DNA of 64,000 nucleotides from Selenomonas bovis DSM 23594. GTDB lineage: Bacteria; Bacillota; Negativicutes; Selenomonadales; Selenomonadaceae. Shown here piece by piece: positions 52,401 through 62,019 of the stretch (positions within the stretch are counted from its first letter, which is position 1; each line of letters begins with the position of its first letter). The notes beneath the pieces were generated by a model, which saw only the letters and a list, made by a program, of their open reading frames with translations, did not search any database and was not told the DNA's origin. The translations under genes were made by a program, and so were the position numbers. Location of the stretch: the NCBI RefSeq assembly GCF_000381005.1, contig NZ_KB908381.1, forward strand, positions 1 through 64,000. The letters run 5' to 3'.

Positions 52401-53663
52401 TCACTCTACCTCCTCCGGCACGGCGATGCGTCCCAAAATCGCGCTGGCCGCCGCTGTCTGCGGGCCTGCCAGATAGACCTCGCTGTCCACATGTCCCATG
52501 CGGCCGCGGAAATTGCGGTTCGTCGTCGAGACGCACTTCTCTCCGGCTGTCATGATGCCCATATAGCCGCCGAGGCATGGGCCGCAGGTCGGCGTCGAGA
52601 CAGCGCAGCCCGCATCGATGAACGTATCGATATAGCCCTTGTGCATCGCTTCCTTGTAGACCGCCTGACTGCCCGGAATCACGATGCAGCGCACGCGCGG
52701 ATGCACGACATGCCCCTCGAAAATCTTCGCGGCGATGGCGAGATCCTCAAGACGCCCATTCGTGCAGGAGCCGATGACAACCTGATCGATGGCGATGGGC
52801 TCCTCAATGTCCTTGACCGGCTTCGTGTTGCCCGGCAAATGCGGGAACGCTACCACCGGCGTCAAAGCGCTGAGATCGATTTCCACCGTCCGCGCATAGA
52901 CGGCATCTGCATCCGCCTCCACCGGCTCATACGGCTTTTTCACGCGTCCCTTGACATACGCCTCCGTGATGGCGTCATAGGGGAAGATACCATTTTTCGC
53001 GCCCGCCTCGATGGCCATATTCGCAATCGTCAGCCTGTCTGTCATCGAGAGCTCCGCTACGCCCTCGCCCGTGAACTCCAACGACTGATAGAGCGCGCCA
53101 TCCACGCCGATCTTGCCGATGAGCGTGAGGATGACATCCTTGCCCGTGATGTTCGCTGGCTTTTTCCCTGTCAGGTGGACATTGATGGCCTCCGGCACTT
53201 TGAACCAAGCCTTGCCCGTCGCCATCGCCATGCCGAGATCCGTCGAGCCGACACCTGTCGAGAAGCCGTTCACCGCACCATAGGTGCAGGTGTGCGAGTC
53301 CGCGCCGATCGTCAGCATGCCCGGACCGACAAGCCCCTTCTCCGGCAGGATGACATGCTCGATGCCCACGCGTCCCTGCTCGAAATAGTTGACAATCTTA
53401 TGCTTGTGCGCAAAATCGCGAACAATTTTCGCAAGACCTGCGCTCTTGATATCTTTTGCCGGCTGGAAATGATCCGGCACGAGCGCGATCTTCTCGGGAT
53501 CGAAGACCGGACGACCGATTTCTTCGAATTTCGCAATCGACGGCGGCGCCGTGATATCATTCGCCAGCACCATATCGAGATGGCACGTAATCAGCTGCCC
53601 CGGATGGACCTCAGGCAGTCCTGCATGCTTTGCGAGAATCTTCTCGCTCATATTCATGCCCAT
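52401..53663 (-). CDS. leuC: 3-isopropylmalate dehydratase, large subunit
   Basis: A 420-residue aconitase-family subunit carrying the [4Fe-4S] cluster. The cluster cysteines are in VIGSCTNGR and in [25 protein letters not shown] is the substrate region. ATG 53663 has TAGGAG 5 bases upstream; 53657 is the alternative. An overlapping small ORF with a stronger ribosome-binding site starts at 53727. Confidence 0.97.
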   Translation of the reverse strand: MGMNMSEKILAKHAGLPEVHPGQLITCHLDMVLANDITAPPSIAKFEEIGRPVFDPEKIALVPDHFQPAKDIKSAGLAKIVRDFAHKHKIVNYFEQGRVGIEHVILPEKGLVGPGMLTIGADSHTCTYGAVNGFSTGVGSTDLGMAMATGKAWFKVPEAINVHLTGKKPANITGKDVILTLIGKIGVDGALYQSLEFTGEGVAELSMTDRLTIANMAIEAGAKNGIFPYDAITEAYVKGRVKKPYEPVEADADAVYARTVEIDLSALTPVVAFPHLPGNTKPVKDIEEPIAIDQVVIGSCTNGRLEDLAIAAKIFEGHVVHPRVRCIVIPGSQAVYKEAMHKGYIDTFIDAGCAVSTPTCGPCLGGYMGIMTAGEKCVSTTNRNFRGRMGHVDSEVYLAGPQTAAASAILGRIAVPEEVE

Positions 53664-53727
53664 ACGTTCTCCTACCTTTCTCTTGGGGATCATATGCGGC
53701 GTCACTTTGCGTGACCCATACACGCAT
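53611..53727 (-). CDS. Possible leader ORF overlapping the leuC start
   Basis: A 38-codon frame (starts [10 protein letters not shown]) behind a very strong site AAGGAGGGG at a 6-base spacing. It is in a different frame from leuC and ends 52 bases inside it. It has no run of Leu, Val or Ile codons, so it is not a classical attenuator peptide. Ribosomes initiating here could affect leuC translation; expression is unproven. Confidence 0.35.
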   Translation of the reverse strand: MRVWVTQSDAAYDPQEKGRRTYGHEYEREDSRKACRTA

Positions 53728-53760
53728 GCCGTTCCCCTCCTTATCGAAAACACGCTATTT

Positions 53761-53769
53761 ATTATACCA
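53761..53769 (-). promoter_or_regulatory. leuCDB promoter (extended -10)
   Basis: TGGTATAAT on the minus strand, 34 bases before the leader ORF start. No good -35 is seen. Confidence 0.5.
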
Positions 53770-53796
53770 TATCAGGTACGATTTTCCGAGAGTTCA

Positions 53797-53836
53797 AAAG
53801 GTCCGCGGGATATACTGCCTCCCACGGACCTTTTTT
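53797..53836. terminator. Terminator between ilvC and leuC
   Basis: GGTCCGTGGGA and TCCCGCGGACC form an 11-bp stem with T-runs on both sides. It ends the ilvN-ilvC transcript, so leuCDB is a separate unit. Confidence 0.8.
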
Positions 53837-53913
53837 ATCACCCGGCGGGTGCCGCCTCTCCTGCTAGGCAGGCCAAGGCGATATGAAACTTCAAATGAGA
53901 AACGAGATAGGAC

Positions 53914-54930
53914 TCAGTCCTTCGAGAGATCAGCGCCGTCACGCAGCCACGGCATCATCGCACGAAGCTCCTTGCCGACCTTCTCGATCGGATGCTCTGC
54001 ATGGAGCTGACGCTGCATGAGGAAGTTCACACGGCCAGCAGCACGGTTCTCGAGGAGCCAGTTGCGAGCGAACGTGCCATCCTGGATCTCCTTGAGGACT
54101 TTCTTCATCTCTTTCTTCGTTTCTTCCGTGATGATGCGCGGGCCGACCATGTAGTCGCCGTACTCCGCCGTATCAGAAATGGACTTGCGCATCTTCGTGA
54201 AGCCACCCTCATAGCAGAGGTCAACGATCAGCTTCATCTCATGGAAGCACTCGAAGTACGCCATCTCCGGCGGGTAACCAGCCTCGACAAGGACCTCGAA
54301 GCCCGTCTGCATCAGCTGGCAGACGCCGCCGCAGAGGACAGCCTGCTCGCCGAAGAGATCCTCTTCCGTCTCATCGCGGAACGTCGTCTGCAGAACACCG
54401 GAACGCGTAGCGCCGAGGCCTTTAGCATAAGCGAGCGCAATGTCGAAGCACTTGCCGGACGCATCCTGATAAACAGCGAAGACAGCCGGCACGCCAGAAC
54501 CCTCTGTGAAGGTACGGCGAACGAGATGGCCTGGGCCTTTCGGGGCAACCATGAATACATCGACGTTGGCCGGCGGCACAATCTGCTTGAAATGAATATT
54601 GAAGCCATGAGCGAAAGCGAGAGCACTGCCCGGCTTGAGGTTCGGAGCAATCTCCGTCTTATAGACGTCGGCCTGCTTCTCATCCGGAATCAGGATCATC
54701 GTGATATCAGCCTGCTTGACTGCTTCAGCCGTCGGCAAAACCTTGAGGCCGTGTTCCTCAGCGACCTTCTTGGACTTGGAACCCTCATAAAGACCGACGA
54801 CGACATTCACGCCGCTGTCCTTGAGGCACAGCGCATGGGCATGGCCCTGGCTGCCATAACCGATGACGGCGACCGTCTTGTCCTTCAAGATTTCCCAATT
54901 TACATCCTGATCATAGTAAGTTTTTGCCAT
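53914..54930 (-). CDS. ilvC: Ketol-acid reductoisomerase
   Basis: A 338-residue class I enzyme converting acetolactate to dihydroxyisovalerate with NADPH. The N-terminal Rossmann motif is [18 protein letters not shown], the PKGPGHLVR segment and the C-terminal knotted domain with metal ligands in [12 protein letters not shown] and [12 protein letters not shown] are present. ATG 54930 lies behind GAGGAGAGAG; it overlaps the ilvN end by 20 bases, indicating coupled translation. Confidence 0.98.
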   Translation of the reverse strand: MAKTYYDQDVNWEILKDKTVAVIGYGSQGHAHALCLKDSGVNVVVGLYEGSKSKKVAEEHGLKVLPTAEAVKQADITMILIPDEKQADVYKTEIAPNLKPGSALAFAHGFNIHFKQIVPPANVDVFMVAPKGPGHLVRRTFTEGSGVPAVFAVYQDASGKCFDIALAYAKGLGATRSGVLQTTFRDETEEDLFGEQAVLCGGVCQLMQTGFEVLVEAGYPPEMAYFECFHEMKLIVDLCYEGGFTKMRKSISDTAEYGDYMVGPRIITEETKKEMKKVLKEIQDGTFARNWLLENRAAGRVNFLMQRQLHAEHPIEKVGKELRAMMPWLRDGADLSKD

Positions 54931-55447
54931 AGTACTCTCTCTCCTCACAATGTTCATAAATCGTATGTTCTCCGCGTTCAAGCGCGATGAGGCCTGTGCG
55001 AATGACCTCGCTGATTCCATAGGGCTTGAGGAGCCTCAGAAAGGCCGTGACCTTGTCATCGTCTCCTGTGATCTCGAAAATCAGCGTCGTCGGCTGCACA
55101 TCGACGACATGTGCCCGGAAGAGCTCTGCCATCTTCAGTACATCGAGGCGATTCGTATCATCCGCACGCACCTTGATGAGCGTCATCCCGCGGCATACAG
55201 CAACCTCAGAATCGAGCCGTTCCACGCCTCTGACCACCGGCATCTTCTCGAGCTGCTTGATCATCTGCTCGATGAGATTCTCATCCCCATGCACCACGAT
55301 CGTGATGCGGGAGAACTCCGGCGACTCTGTGACGCCGACAGAAAGACTGTCGATGTTGAACTCTCGTCTGGAAAACATGCTTACAACCCGGACAAGCACG
55401 CCTGTCTGATTCTCAACAAACACGGATAACACATGCTTCATGTCCAT
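54911..55447 (-). CDS. ilvN: Acetolactate synthase, small (regulatory) subunit
   Basis: A 178-residue protein with an N-terminal ACT domain ([23 protein letters not shown] is its start) binding valine and a C-terminal ALS_ss domain. It controls IlvB, whose gene is 4.4 kb away on the same strand. ATG 55447 has GGGAGG 6 bases upstream. Sole gene before ilvC in its unit. Confidence 0.96.
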   Translation of the reverse strand: MDMKHVLSVFVENQTGVLVRVVSMFSRREFNIDSLSVGVTESPEFSRITIVVHGDENLIEQMIKQLEKMPVVRGVERLDSEVAVCRGMTLIKVRADDTNRLDVLKMAELFRAHVVDVQPTTLIFEITGDDDKVTAFLRLLKPYGISEVIRTGLIALERGEHTIYEHCEEREYYGKNLL

Positions 55448-55481
55448 ATTGCGCCTCCCTTTGCGATTTTTATCTGTAAGG

Positions 55482-55496
55482 TTGTAAACGTTGTAT
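55482..55496. promoter_or_regulatory. cre-like site in the ilvNC leader
   Basis: TTGTAAACGTTGTAT fits the CcpA-binding consensus WTGNAANCGNWNNCW except at one position, and lies between the -10 box and the start codon. CcpA acts on the ilv-leu operon in B. subtilis. This is a weak, single-site match. Confidence 0.2.
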
Positions 55497-55499
55497 ACA

Positions 55500-55528
55500 T
55501 TATTACGCTTTTCCGCCTCGTTTGTCAA
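55500..55528 (-). promoter_or_regulatory. ilvN-ilvC promoter
   Basis: Consensus TTGACA and TAATAA with a 17-base spacer on the minus strand, about 50 bases before the ilvN start. The leader is too short for a T-box. Confidence 0.8.
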
Positions 55529-55606
55529 CAGGAAATCGAAAAAAAATCATGCCGTATAACGTTTTCTTTTTCCACTCATCTTTGTTCCCTATTATGGGTT
55601 GTTCAA

Positions 55607-55804
55607 CGCACAAACCTTCAACAATGTGTGCCACCCTGAAAGTATTTCCAGCCAATCATGTCGCGCAAAGGCCTGTGCACTTGGGCATCTACATACTAAG
55701 CTCCACGCACAAACGTCCACTTTGTGGACATTGTGCGCCCGTCCTTGCAGTAAATTCAGCCAATCGCGCTGCGCCTGCGGCTTGCGCTCTTGGGGATTTA
55801 CATA
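55607..55804. repeat. Two imperfect direct repeats (89 and 99 bp) upstream of mutY
   Basis: Units at 55607-55695 and 55706-55804. Both begin CGCACAAAC, continue with a dyad, then TTCAGCCAATC-like (TTCCAGCCAATC / TTCAGCCAATC), GC-rich sequence and CTTGGG.AT.TACATA. In unit 2 the dyad is a strong hairpin (CGCACAA...GTCCAC-TTT-GTGGAC...TTGTGCG, 55706-55737). No gene lies here (gap 55529-55845). Confidence 0.65.
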
Positions 55805-55845
55805 GTAGAATGTATGTTACTTCAGAAAATACGAGGCGATACACC

Positions 55846-56943
55846 ATGTCCGACCATAAGCCAGAGGAGAATCATCTGCCAAATACAGCCATTCTCTCCT
55901 CCGTTTCCGAGCCCCTGCTTCGCTGGTACAAAAACCGCGCGCGTGTCCTCCCCTGGCGTGAGGAGCCATCCGCATACCGTGTCTGGATCTCCGAAATCAT
56001 GCTGCAGCAAACGCGAGTCGCTGCCGTGATTGCTTACTTCGAGCGATTCCTCTCAGCACTCCCGGATGTTGCTTCCCTTGCCGCTGTTTCTGATGACCAG
56101 CTCATGAAACTCTGGCAAGGACTCGGTTATTACAACCGCGCACGCAATCTGAAGAAAGCCGCACAAATCGTTGTGAATGAATACCACGGGCAGATTCCCC
56201 TGGAGTTTCACGAACTCTTGAAACTGCCCGGCATCGGTCGTTACACTGCAGCCGCCATCAGTTCCATTGCCGGAGGCGCACCCTTCCCCGCTGTGGACGG
56301 CAATGTGCTGCGCGTCGTCACGCGCCTCACGCTTTGCCGCGAAGATATCCTCAAGGATCGTACAAAACGTCATATAGAGGAAACTCTGCGTCCGCTCTAT
56401 ACAAAAGGCCCTCTTTCCTCTATGCTCAACCAGGCCTGGATGGAGCTTGGCGCTACGGTCTGCATCCCGAACGGCGCACCGCACTGTGCACACTGCCCGC
56501 TCGCACGCTTCTGCCTCGCCCATGACAATGACTGCACGGCTGAATTCCCCATCAAGCAAGCGAAAAAGAAACGACGCCGGGAGCAGCTGACCGTACTACT
56601 CCTCCGCCGAGGCGACAAGATCGCGCTGCGGCAGCGCAGCAGTAAAGGGCTGCTCGCCGGACTTTATGAGCTTCCGCATCTTCCTGGTCATTTACGAGTG
56701 AAAGAAATCTTCTCTGCGCTTGCCGCGCGCGGCTTCTCCGTGGCAGAAGTCCGCGCTCTGCCTCCCGCACATCATGTGTTCACACATATCGAATGGGATA
56801 TGACTGGCTTTCAAGTAACACTGAGAGCTAAGATGTCAAACGACCAGCAGATTTCCAATCACCTCATCTGGGCCTCGATGGAAGACATCCTTCATCGCTA
56901 CAGCATCCCTGCGGCATTTCAATATTTCCTGCACGATTTATGA
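55846..56943 (+). CDS. mutY: A/G-specific adenine glycosylase
   Basis: A 365-residue repair enzyme removing A opposite 8-oxoguanine. Seen are RVLPWREEPSAYRVWISEIMLQQT (split over the first helices), the helix-hairpin-helix LPGIGRYTAAAI, the catalytic Asp in VDGNVLR and the [4Fe-4S] loop with Cys spacing 6-2-5 (C-x6-C-x2-C-x5-C) at PHCAHCPLARFC. The C-terminal NUDIX-like domain that reads 8-oxoG is present. ATG 55846 has GAGG 9 bases upstream. Confidence 0.96.
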   Translation: MSDHKPEENHLPNTAILSSVSEPLLRWYKNRARVLPWREEPSAYRVWISEIMLQQTRVAAVIAYFERFLSALPDVASLAAVSDDQLMKLWQGLGYYNRARNLKKAAQIVVNEYHGQIPLEFHELLKLPGIGRYTAAAISSIAGGAPFPAVDGNVLRVVTRLTLCREDILKDRTKRHIEETLRPLYTKGPLSSMLNQAWMELGATVCIPNGAPHCAHCPLARFCLAHDNDCTAEFPIKQAKKKRRREQLTVLLLRRGDKIALRQRSSKGLLAGLYELPHLPGHLRVKEIFSALAARGFSVAEVRALPPAHHVFTHIEWDMTGFQVTLRAKMSNDQQISNHLIWASMEDILHRYSIPAAFQYFLHDL

Positions 56944-57044
56944 CACACCCCCTCCTAACAGAAGCACAGAAAACGACACCCCAGCCATAACATCTTGTCC
57001 ATGTATACCAGGAAGAACTGATTACAAAGAAGGAATTTTATTTC

Positions 57045-57089
57045 ATGCGTAGAATATGGTTACCTTGGAAGAAACTAGGGAATATTTGA
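57045..57089 (+). CDS. Possible 14-residue leader peptide ([14 protein letters not shown])
   Basis: A short frame with AAGGAA 9 bases upstream of its ATG, ending 20 bases before the chemoreceptor start. Two Trp and three basic residues. It may be a translated leader or a chance frame. Confidence 0.3.
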   Translation: MRRIWLPWKKLGNI

Positions 57090-57109
57090 AAGAAAGGGAT
57101 GTGTTGTCT

Positions 57110-59167
57110 ATGCTATCTTTATTTCATGACCATAAGGCACCAACCATCGTCACACATGCGGAAGCTGCAGCCGCTGCGCCCGCAGCGAAACAAGAGGAGT
57201 CACTCGATATCCGCACGTCTTACCTGCAACGCCATGAGCTTGATGCCGCGCACTTGCAGCCGCTCTTCGCGCTGCCGGATGGAGTCGCGCTCGTGCTCGG
57301 CTTTGTCTCACCGGATCTTTCCCTCGACGACGTAGCCACCAGCATCAAGCACGAGCTCCCCTCTGATGCCAAGCTGATTCTGATGACGACAGCGGGAGAG
57401 CTCTGCCACACAGAGAAAGCGCCGCTCTATCAGCCCGCCACGGAAAACCGCGCGGCTGTTTTGCTCGAATCATTTTCGAAGCGCATGATCGAGCAAGTCT
57501 ACACCATGAACATTCCCTTGCCCAATGAAGATCTCCGCTCTGGCGAGGTCACGACGACAATTGCCGATCGCGTAGAAGCCATCAAAAAGGAACTCGCGCG
57601 TTTCGAGCCACCGTTCCGCATCAGCGTCAACCACACGTTCGCGCTTGTCTATATCGACGGTGTATCGAATTGCGAAACTTTCGTCCTGCAGGCACTTTAC
57701 GACTCGGGACGCTTTCCCTGTCCGTTCATCGGCGGCAGTGCTGGTGGCAAGATGGATTTTGCCCATACCTACATTTATGACGGTGAGCAGACGGTCGAGA
57801 ACACGGCCGTCATCACGCTCGTCCGCCTGGCACACGATTATCGCTACGGCATCCTCAAGACGCAGGCCGCGAAGCGGACAGGTGTCTCGTTCACTGTCAG
57901 CAGCGCCAACACGGCCTTGCGGTATATCAAGAACGTTGAAAATGCGCAGGGCCAGTCGGTTTCCTTCCTCAACGAGCTCAAACGCCATTTCAACGTCCGG
58001 ACGAAAGACGAGCTGATGGAGCGTCTCAAGGAATACACCTTCGCCACGGATATCAACGGCGAAGACTTCATCCGCACCATCTCTGATATAGATGAAGCAA
58101 ATGATCGCGTATCTTTCTTCTGCGATATCGTAACGGGCGAACGCCTGCACCTGCTCAAGCGCGAGCCTCTGGCCAGCACGCTTGCCCCAGCCATCCAGAA
58201 ATTCCGCGAGGGAAAGCCAGCGCCAATCGGCGGTATTCTCAACGACTGCATCCTCCGGCGCCTCGGCTACCCGGAGGAGATTCCCTCGCTTCGAGCCTTT
58301 AACGATCTGCCTGTCGCCGGCTTTTCCAGTTTCGGAGAAATCGCCGGCCTGCATGTCAATGAAACGCTCACGGCCATCATGTTCTACCACGTTCCGGCGG
58401 GAACAGCCTTCCGCGACACCTATATCGACCAGTTTGCGAGGACATACGCCGACTGCCATGCCTTCTTCTACGAACGCATCATCAACAAGCAGTCGCATGT
58501 CGATGCGCTCAAGACCAGTCTCGTCGCTCTCTTCCAAGATTATCAGTCAAAGATGCCCTCCATCACGAAGACCATCCGTCAAATGAGCGACGATGTCGAG
58601 GTCATCAAGGACTCCATCCAACAGATTTCCAGTCGCGTAGATGAACAGAGCGACCTTTTCGCGCAGCTGATTGAGCGCAATCACGAAATTACCCCCAAGC
58701 TCGATATGCTGTCGCAAAGCACAAAGAAAATCGATGGCGTCATGAAGATGATCAATGAAATCGCTGCTCAGACGAACCTTCTCGCCTTGAACGCCGCCAT
58801 CGAAGCCGCTCGTGCCGGCGAGGCGGGCCGCGGTTTTTCCGTTGTCGCCCAGGAAGTCCGCAAACTTTCGGAGAACACCCAGACCAGTCTCCATACCTCA
58901 GACGATGCGATTCAAGCGCTGCTGCTCGACGTCGAGCAAATCGATGCCATCCTCGCGGCAAATGCGACCTTCGAAGATAAAGTGCATCAATTCGGAGAGG
59001 CTTTCACCGATCAGATGAAAGATATGCACGAAAAGCTTGACAACGGCATCCGCAACATCCAGTCGTCGACAGCCGCCATCCGCGCGTTGGAAGATATCAA
59101 CCAGACCACAGACGCGCAGCAAAAGAAACTCACAAATATCATCCAGAATATCGAGTTAGGAATCTAA
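57110..59167 (+). CDS. Soluble chemoreceptor with FIST sensor domain
   Basis: A 685-residue cytoplasmic methyl-accepting protein. A short N-terminal linker leads to a FIST_N domain (about 60-260, with [12 protein letters not shown]) and a FIST_C domain (about 265-430, with [13 protein letters not shown]). A connector follows, and then the signalling hairpin whose tip is [31 protein letters not shown] (interacting with CheA/CheW). No TM segment or HAMP domain is seen. FIST domains are thought to sense small metabolites. AAAGGGA precedes ATG 57110; a longer in-frame start at 57056 lacks a ribosome-binding site. Confidence 0.9.
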   Translation: MLSLFHDHKAPTIVTHAEAAAAAPAAKQEESLDIRTSYLQRHELDAAHLQPLFALPDGVALVLGFVSPDLSLDDVATSIKHELPSDAKLILMTTAGELCHTEKAPLYQPATENRAAVLLESFSKRMIEQVYTMNIPLPNEDLRSGEVTTTIADRVEAIKKELARFEPPFRISVNHTFALVYIDGVSNCETFVLQALYDSGRFPCPFIGGSAGGKMDFAHTYIYDGEQTVENTAVITLVRLAHDYRYGILKTQAAKRTGVSFTVSSANTALRYIKNVENAQGQSVSFLNELKRHFNVRTKDELMERLKEYTFATDINGEDFIRTISDIDEANDRVSFFCDIVTGERLHLLKREPLASTLAPAIQKFREGKPAPIGGILNDCILRRLGYPEEIPSLRAFNDLPVAGFSSFGEIAGLHVNETLTAIMFYHVPAGTAFRDTYIDQFARTYADCHAFFYERIINKQSHVDALKTSLVALFQDYQSKMPSITKTIRQMSDDVEVIKDSIQQISSRVDEQSDLFAQLIERNHEITPKLDMLSQSTKKIDGVMKMINEIAAQTNLLALNAAIEAARAGEAGRGFSVVAQEVRKLSENTQTSLHTSDDAIQALLLDVEQIDAILAANATFEDKVHQFGEAFTDQMKDMHEKLDNGIRNIQSSTAAIRALEDINQTTDAQQKKLTNIIQNIELGI

Positions 59168-59197
59168 GTTCGCCTCTCGTTCCCAGAAACTTCAGCA

Positions 59198-59246
59198 ATA
59201 TAAAACGGACATCGCAGAACGTGTAATCGCGATGTCCGTTTTATAT
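59198..59246. terminator. Bidirectional terminator
   Basis: An 18-bp perfect stem (ATATAAAACGGACATCGC and its complement) with a 13-base loop, between the convergent chemoreceptor and ABC transporter genes. Confidence 0.9.
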
Positions 59247-59291
59247 TGGTTGAATCCATCGATGAAACTAACTGCGTAGAGACATAGATCC

Positions 59292-60071
59292 TCATACCAG
59301 CTCCACAGGCGACAACACGAAGGCTCCCTGCCGGTTCCGGAAGATGTCCGCCTTGACGCCGAAGACTTCGGCGAGCGTTTTCACTGTCATGAGCTCCTGC
59401 GGTCTGCCCTGTCCATAGAGGCGATGATTCTTCAGGATGACCAGCTCGTCTGCGTATTGCAGTGCATGATTGATATCATGCAGCACCATGATGACGGTCA
59501 TCGACTGACGGGCATTGACCTCCGTGATGATTTTCATGACCTCGAGCTGATGCGCAATATCAAGATACGTCGTCGGCTCGTCAAGCAGGAGGATAGATGG
59601 CTGCTGGGCAAGCGCCATGGCGAGAAAAGCCCTCTGCCGTTCGCCGCCTGAGAGCGTCGCAACCTGCCGCTTCAGGTATCCGCCCAGATGCGTCGCCTCT
59701 ACCGCCCAGGCCACGGCTTCGCGGTCTGCTTTCGCATCCCCGGCGCCCCAGATGCTTCGATAGGGAAACCGCCCGTACGCTACGAGCTGCTGCACTGTCG
59801 TATCAGGCGGTGCCGTCATACCCTGCGGCAAAATAGCCAGCCTTCTCGCGAGCTTCTTGCGGGAAAACTTCCTGATCTCCTCCCCATCGAGAAGCACGCG
59901 TCCGGCGGCGGGCCGCTGTATTCCGGCCAGCGTCCGCAGAAGCGTCGATTTCCCCACACCGTTAGGACCGATGATGACCGTGCGCTTCCCCTCCGCAAAG
60001 GAGATGGTCAGATCCTGCAGGATGTTCTTCCCTGCGATAGAGACGCAGAGATGCGCTACCTCGATCCCCAT
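59292..60071 (-). CDS. ABC transporter ATP-binding protein, FecE/BtuD family
   Basis: A 259-residue ATPase. Walker A GPNGVGKSTLLRTL, signature LSGGERQRAFLAMALAQ, Walker B ILLLDEPTTYLD, and the His switch in VLHDINHA. Powers the permease encoded immediately upstream (2 bp gap). Family imports iron-siderophore, haem or vitamin B12. Confidence 0.95.
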   Translation of the reverse strand: MGIEVAHLCVSIAGKNILQDLTISFAEGKRTVIIGPNGVGKSTLLRTLAGIQRPAAGRVLLDGEEIRKFSRKKLARRLAILPQGMTAPPDTTVQQLVAYGRFPYRSIWGAGDAKADREAVAWAVEATHLGGYLKRQVATLSGGERQRAFLAMALAQQPSILLLDEPTTYLDIAHQLEVMKIITEVNARQSMTVIMVLHDINHALQYADELVILKNHRLYGQGRPQELMTVKTLAEVFGVKADIFRNRQGAFVLSPVELV

Positions 60072-60072
60072 A

Positions 60073-61056
60073 TCATAATTCCCTCCTGAGCAGAAAGAGA
60101 AAGAACGGCGCGCCGAGCACTGCCATGAGAATCCCCACGGGAAGCTCTACCGGCGCAAAGGCCAGGCGCGCAACGGTATCGCTTGCTGTCAGCACAGCAG
60201 CGCCAAGCAGTGCTGCCCCCGGCAGCAAGTAACGATAGTCATTGCCTAGGAGCAGGCGGGCCGCATGCGGTACGATGAGTCCCACGAAACCGAGCAGGCC
60301 GACGACAGAGACAGCGCTCGCAGCCAGCAGTGCGGCCACAGCCGTCATGAGGATACGAGTGCGCTCCACATGCAGGCCGAGGCCCTTCGCCACCTCATCT
60401 CCAAGCTGGAGGATGTTCAGCTGACGCGCGCCGAGGAACGCCAGAAAAGCGCCAGCGAGCGCGTACGGCCAAAGCATAAAGACGTGCGGCCAGCTCCGCG
60501 CGGAAAGGCCACCGACCATCCACATCAACGCGCTGTGCACGCGGTCACTGTAGAGAATCATCAGCGCTGAAATCCCCGCACCGAGGAAAGCGGATACGGC
60601 AACGCCCGCGAGAATGATCCGCACGGGACGAATCCCGTTCTTCCACGCCAGAAGGTAGATGAGCACTGCCGCTCCCATCGCGCCTACGAAGGCCGCCGGC
60701 GTAACCAGCGCACCGTACTCCGGCAGCAGGAGCAGCACGAGGATGCCTGTAAGCCCCGCCCCAGAGGAAATGCCGATGATATGCGGATCAGCCAAAGGGT
60801 TCTTCATGACAGCCTGCAGGACAGCGCCTGAAAGGGATAGATTCACCCCCACCAGCAGCGCCACGATCGTCCGCGGCAACCGGATGTTCATGAGGATCTG
60901 CGCGTGCGTCCCCCGCTCCCCCGACAAGGCCGCAAGGATTTCCGGCAAGGGAATCTCCACCGAGCCCTTCATGATACTGACAATGGCTGCCAGACACGCC
61001 AAAACGGCAAATATGCCTAATAAGCATATTTGCCGCCCATGTTGTCCCATGCTCAT
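60073..61056 (-). CDS. ABC transporter permease, FecCD/BtuC family
   Basis: A 327-residue inner-membrane protein with about ten TM segments. Family marks: LPRTIVALLVGVNLSLSGAVLQAV, NPLADPHIIGISSGA and GFVGLIVPHAARLLLG, which includes the coupling region. It overlaps the binding-protein gene by 4 bases (ATGA). Confidence 0.95.
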   Translation of the reverse strand: MSMGQHGRQICLLGIFAVLACLAAIVSIMKGSVEIPLPEILAALSGERGTHAQILMNIRLPRTIVALLVGVNLSLSGAVLQAVMKNPLADPHIIGISSGAGLTGILVLLLLPEYGALVTPAAFVGAMGAAVLIYLLAWKNGIRPVRIILAGVAVSAFLGAGISALMILYSDRVHSALMWMVGGLSARSWPHVFMLWPYALAGAFLAFLGARQLNILQLGDEVAKGLGLHVERTRILMTAVAALLAASAVSVVGLLGFVGLIVPHAARLLLGNDYRYLLPGAALLGAAVLTASDTVARLAFAPVELPVGILMAVLGAPFFLFLLRREL

Positions 61057-62003
61057 CGGAACACCTCAGGATAGACGAGCTTTGCCATATACGCGACAGC
61101 CTCAGGATAATGTATGCCAGGGCTCAGGAGGAAGAGATCCTGCGGCAGATAGTAAAGCTTTTTCTGCTGGACAGCAGGCAGCGCCTGCCAGGCAGGATTC
61201 CCCGCAATGGTTTCTTCCATGCTCGCCTTGATGTCTTCCATCTTCCCCATGCTCGTGACGAAGATGATTTCCGGATTTTTCTCGACGAGCGTCTCGAGGC
61301 TGTACGGTGCCGCATCGGGATTCTTCTCCAGCGGCGTCTCATCTGCGGCGACATTCTCCCAGCCGAGCATCTTCGCTGCCGATCCCGCGATACTGCCCTC
61401 CAGCTGCACTGTCAGCCCTTGGTTGGTGCTGTGCAGGATGGCGATGCGATGCTTCTCTTTCGGCAGTTTCTGCAACGTTCCCGCAATCTTGCTGTCCATC
61501 GTCTTGATGAGCGTGTCGCCCTTTTCCTGCTCCCCCGTGACTGCGGCAAACATCTGCACCATGTGCTTGACATTTTCATAACTCTTGCTGTCAACGACCA
61601 ACGTCTTGATGCCGCTTGCCTCAAGCGTATCGACGAGTTTCTCATTCATCCCTTTGTTGATGATGACGAGATCCGGCTCGCAGGCCAGCACCTTCTCTGT
61701 ATCGATCTGGTAGACCTTGCCGACAGAGGCTTTATCCTTCGCATAGTCCGGCATCTGCGTCTTGGAATCCGGACGCCCGACGACATCACCGCCGACTTTA
61801 TGCAGAGGCTCTAGGAACGAAGCCGATGTCACGACGATGCGCTCCGGCTTTTTTTCCAGCACGACCTCACGTCCCAGATCATCCTCGATGGTAGCGAATG
61901 CAGATGCAGATGATGCCGCCTGTTCCTTCGCCCCCTGCGTACCGCAGCCCGCAAACGCCATGAGTGCGAGCCCCAGCAGCATACCGATAAGAATCCGTTT
62001 CAT
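61053..62003 (-). CDS. Substrate-binding lipoprotein, BtuF/FepB family
   Basis: A 316-residue lipoprotein (lipobox FAGC, Cys about 20) with a helical-backbone type III binding fold (PERIVVTSASFLEPLHKVGG; NPEIIFVTSMG). Delivers the ligand to the FecCD-like permease. The adjacent cbiL suggests a corrinoid (cobalamin or cobinamide), but sequence does not settle between corrinoid, haem and siderophore. Confidence 0.9.
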   Translation of the reverse strand: MKRILIGMLLGLALMAFAGCGTQGAKEQAASSASAFATIEDDLGREVVLEKKPERIVVTSASFLEPLHKVGGDVVGRPDSKTQMPDYAKDKASVGKVYQIDTEKVLACEPDLVIINKGMNEKLVDTLEASGIKTLVVDSKSYENVKHMVQMFAAVTGEQEKGDTLIKTMDSKIAGTLQKLPKEKHRIAILHSTNQGLTVQLEGSIAGSAAKMLGWENVAADETPLEKNPDAAPYSLETLVEKNPEIIFVTSMGKMEDIKASMEETIAGNPAWQALPAVQQKKLYYLPQDLFLLSPGIHYPEAVAYMAKLVYPEVFR

Positions 62004-62019
62004 AGCGAAAGCCTCCCTC

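Noticed and set aside
55607-55650. AGGGTGGCACAC-like string on the minus strand as a T-box for ilvN
   Set aside because: The core differs from the T-box sequence, there is no specifier stem or terminator, and the ilvN promoter lies downstream of it.
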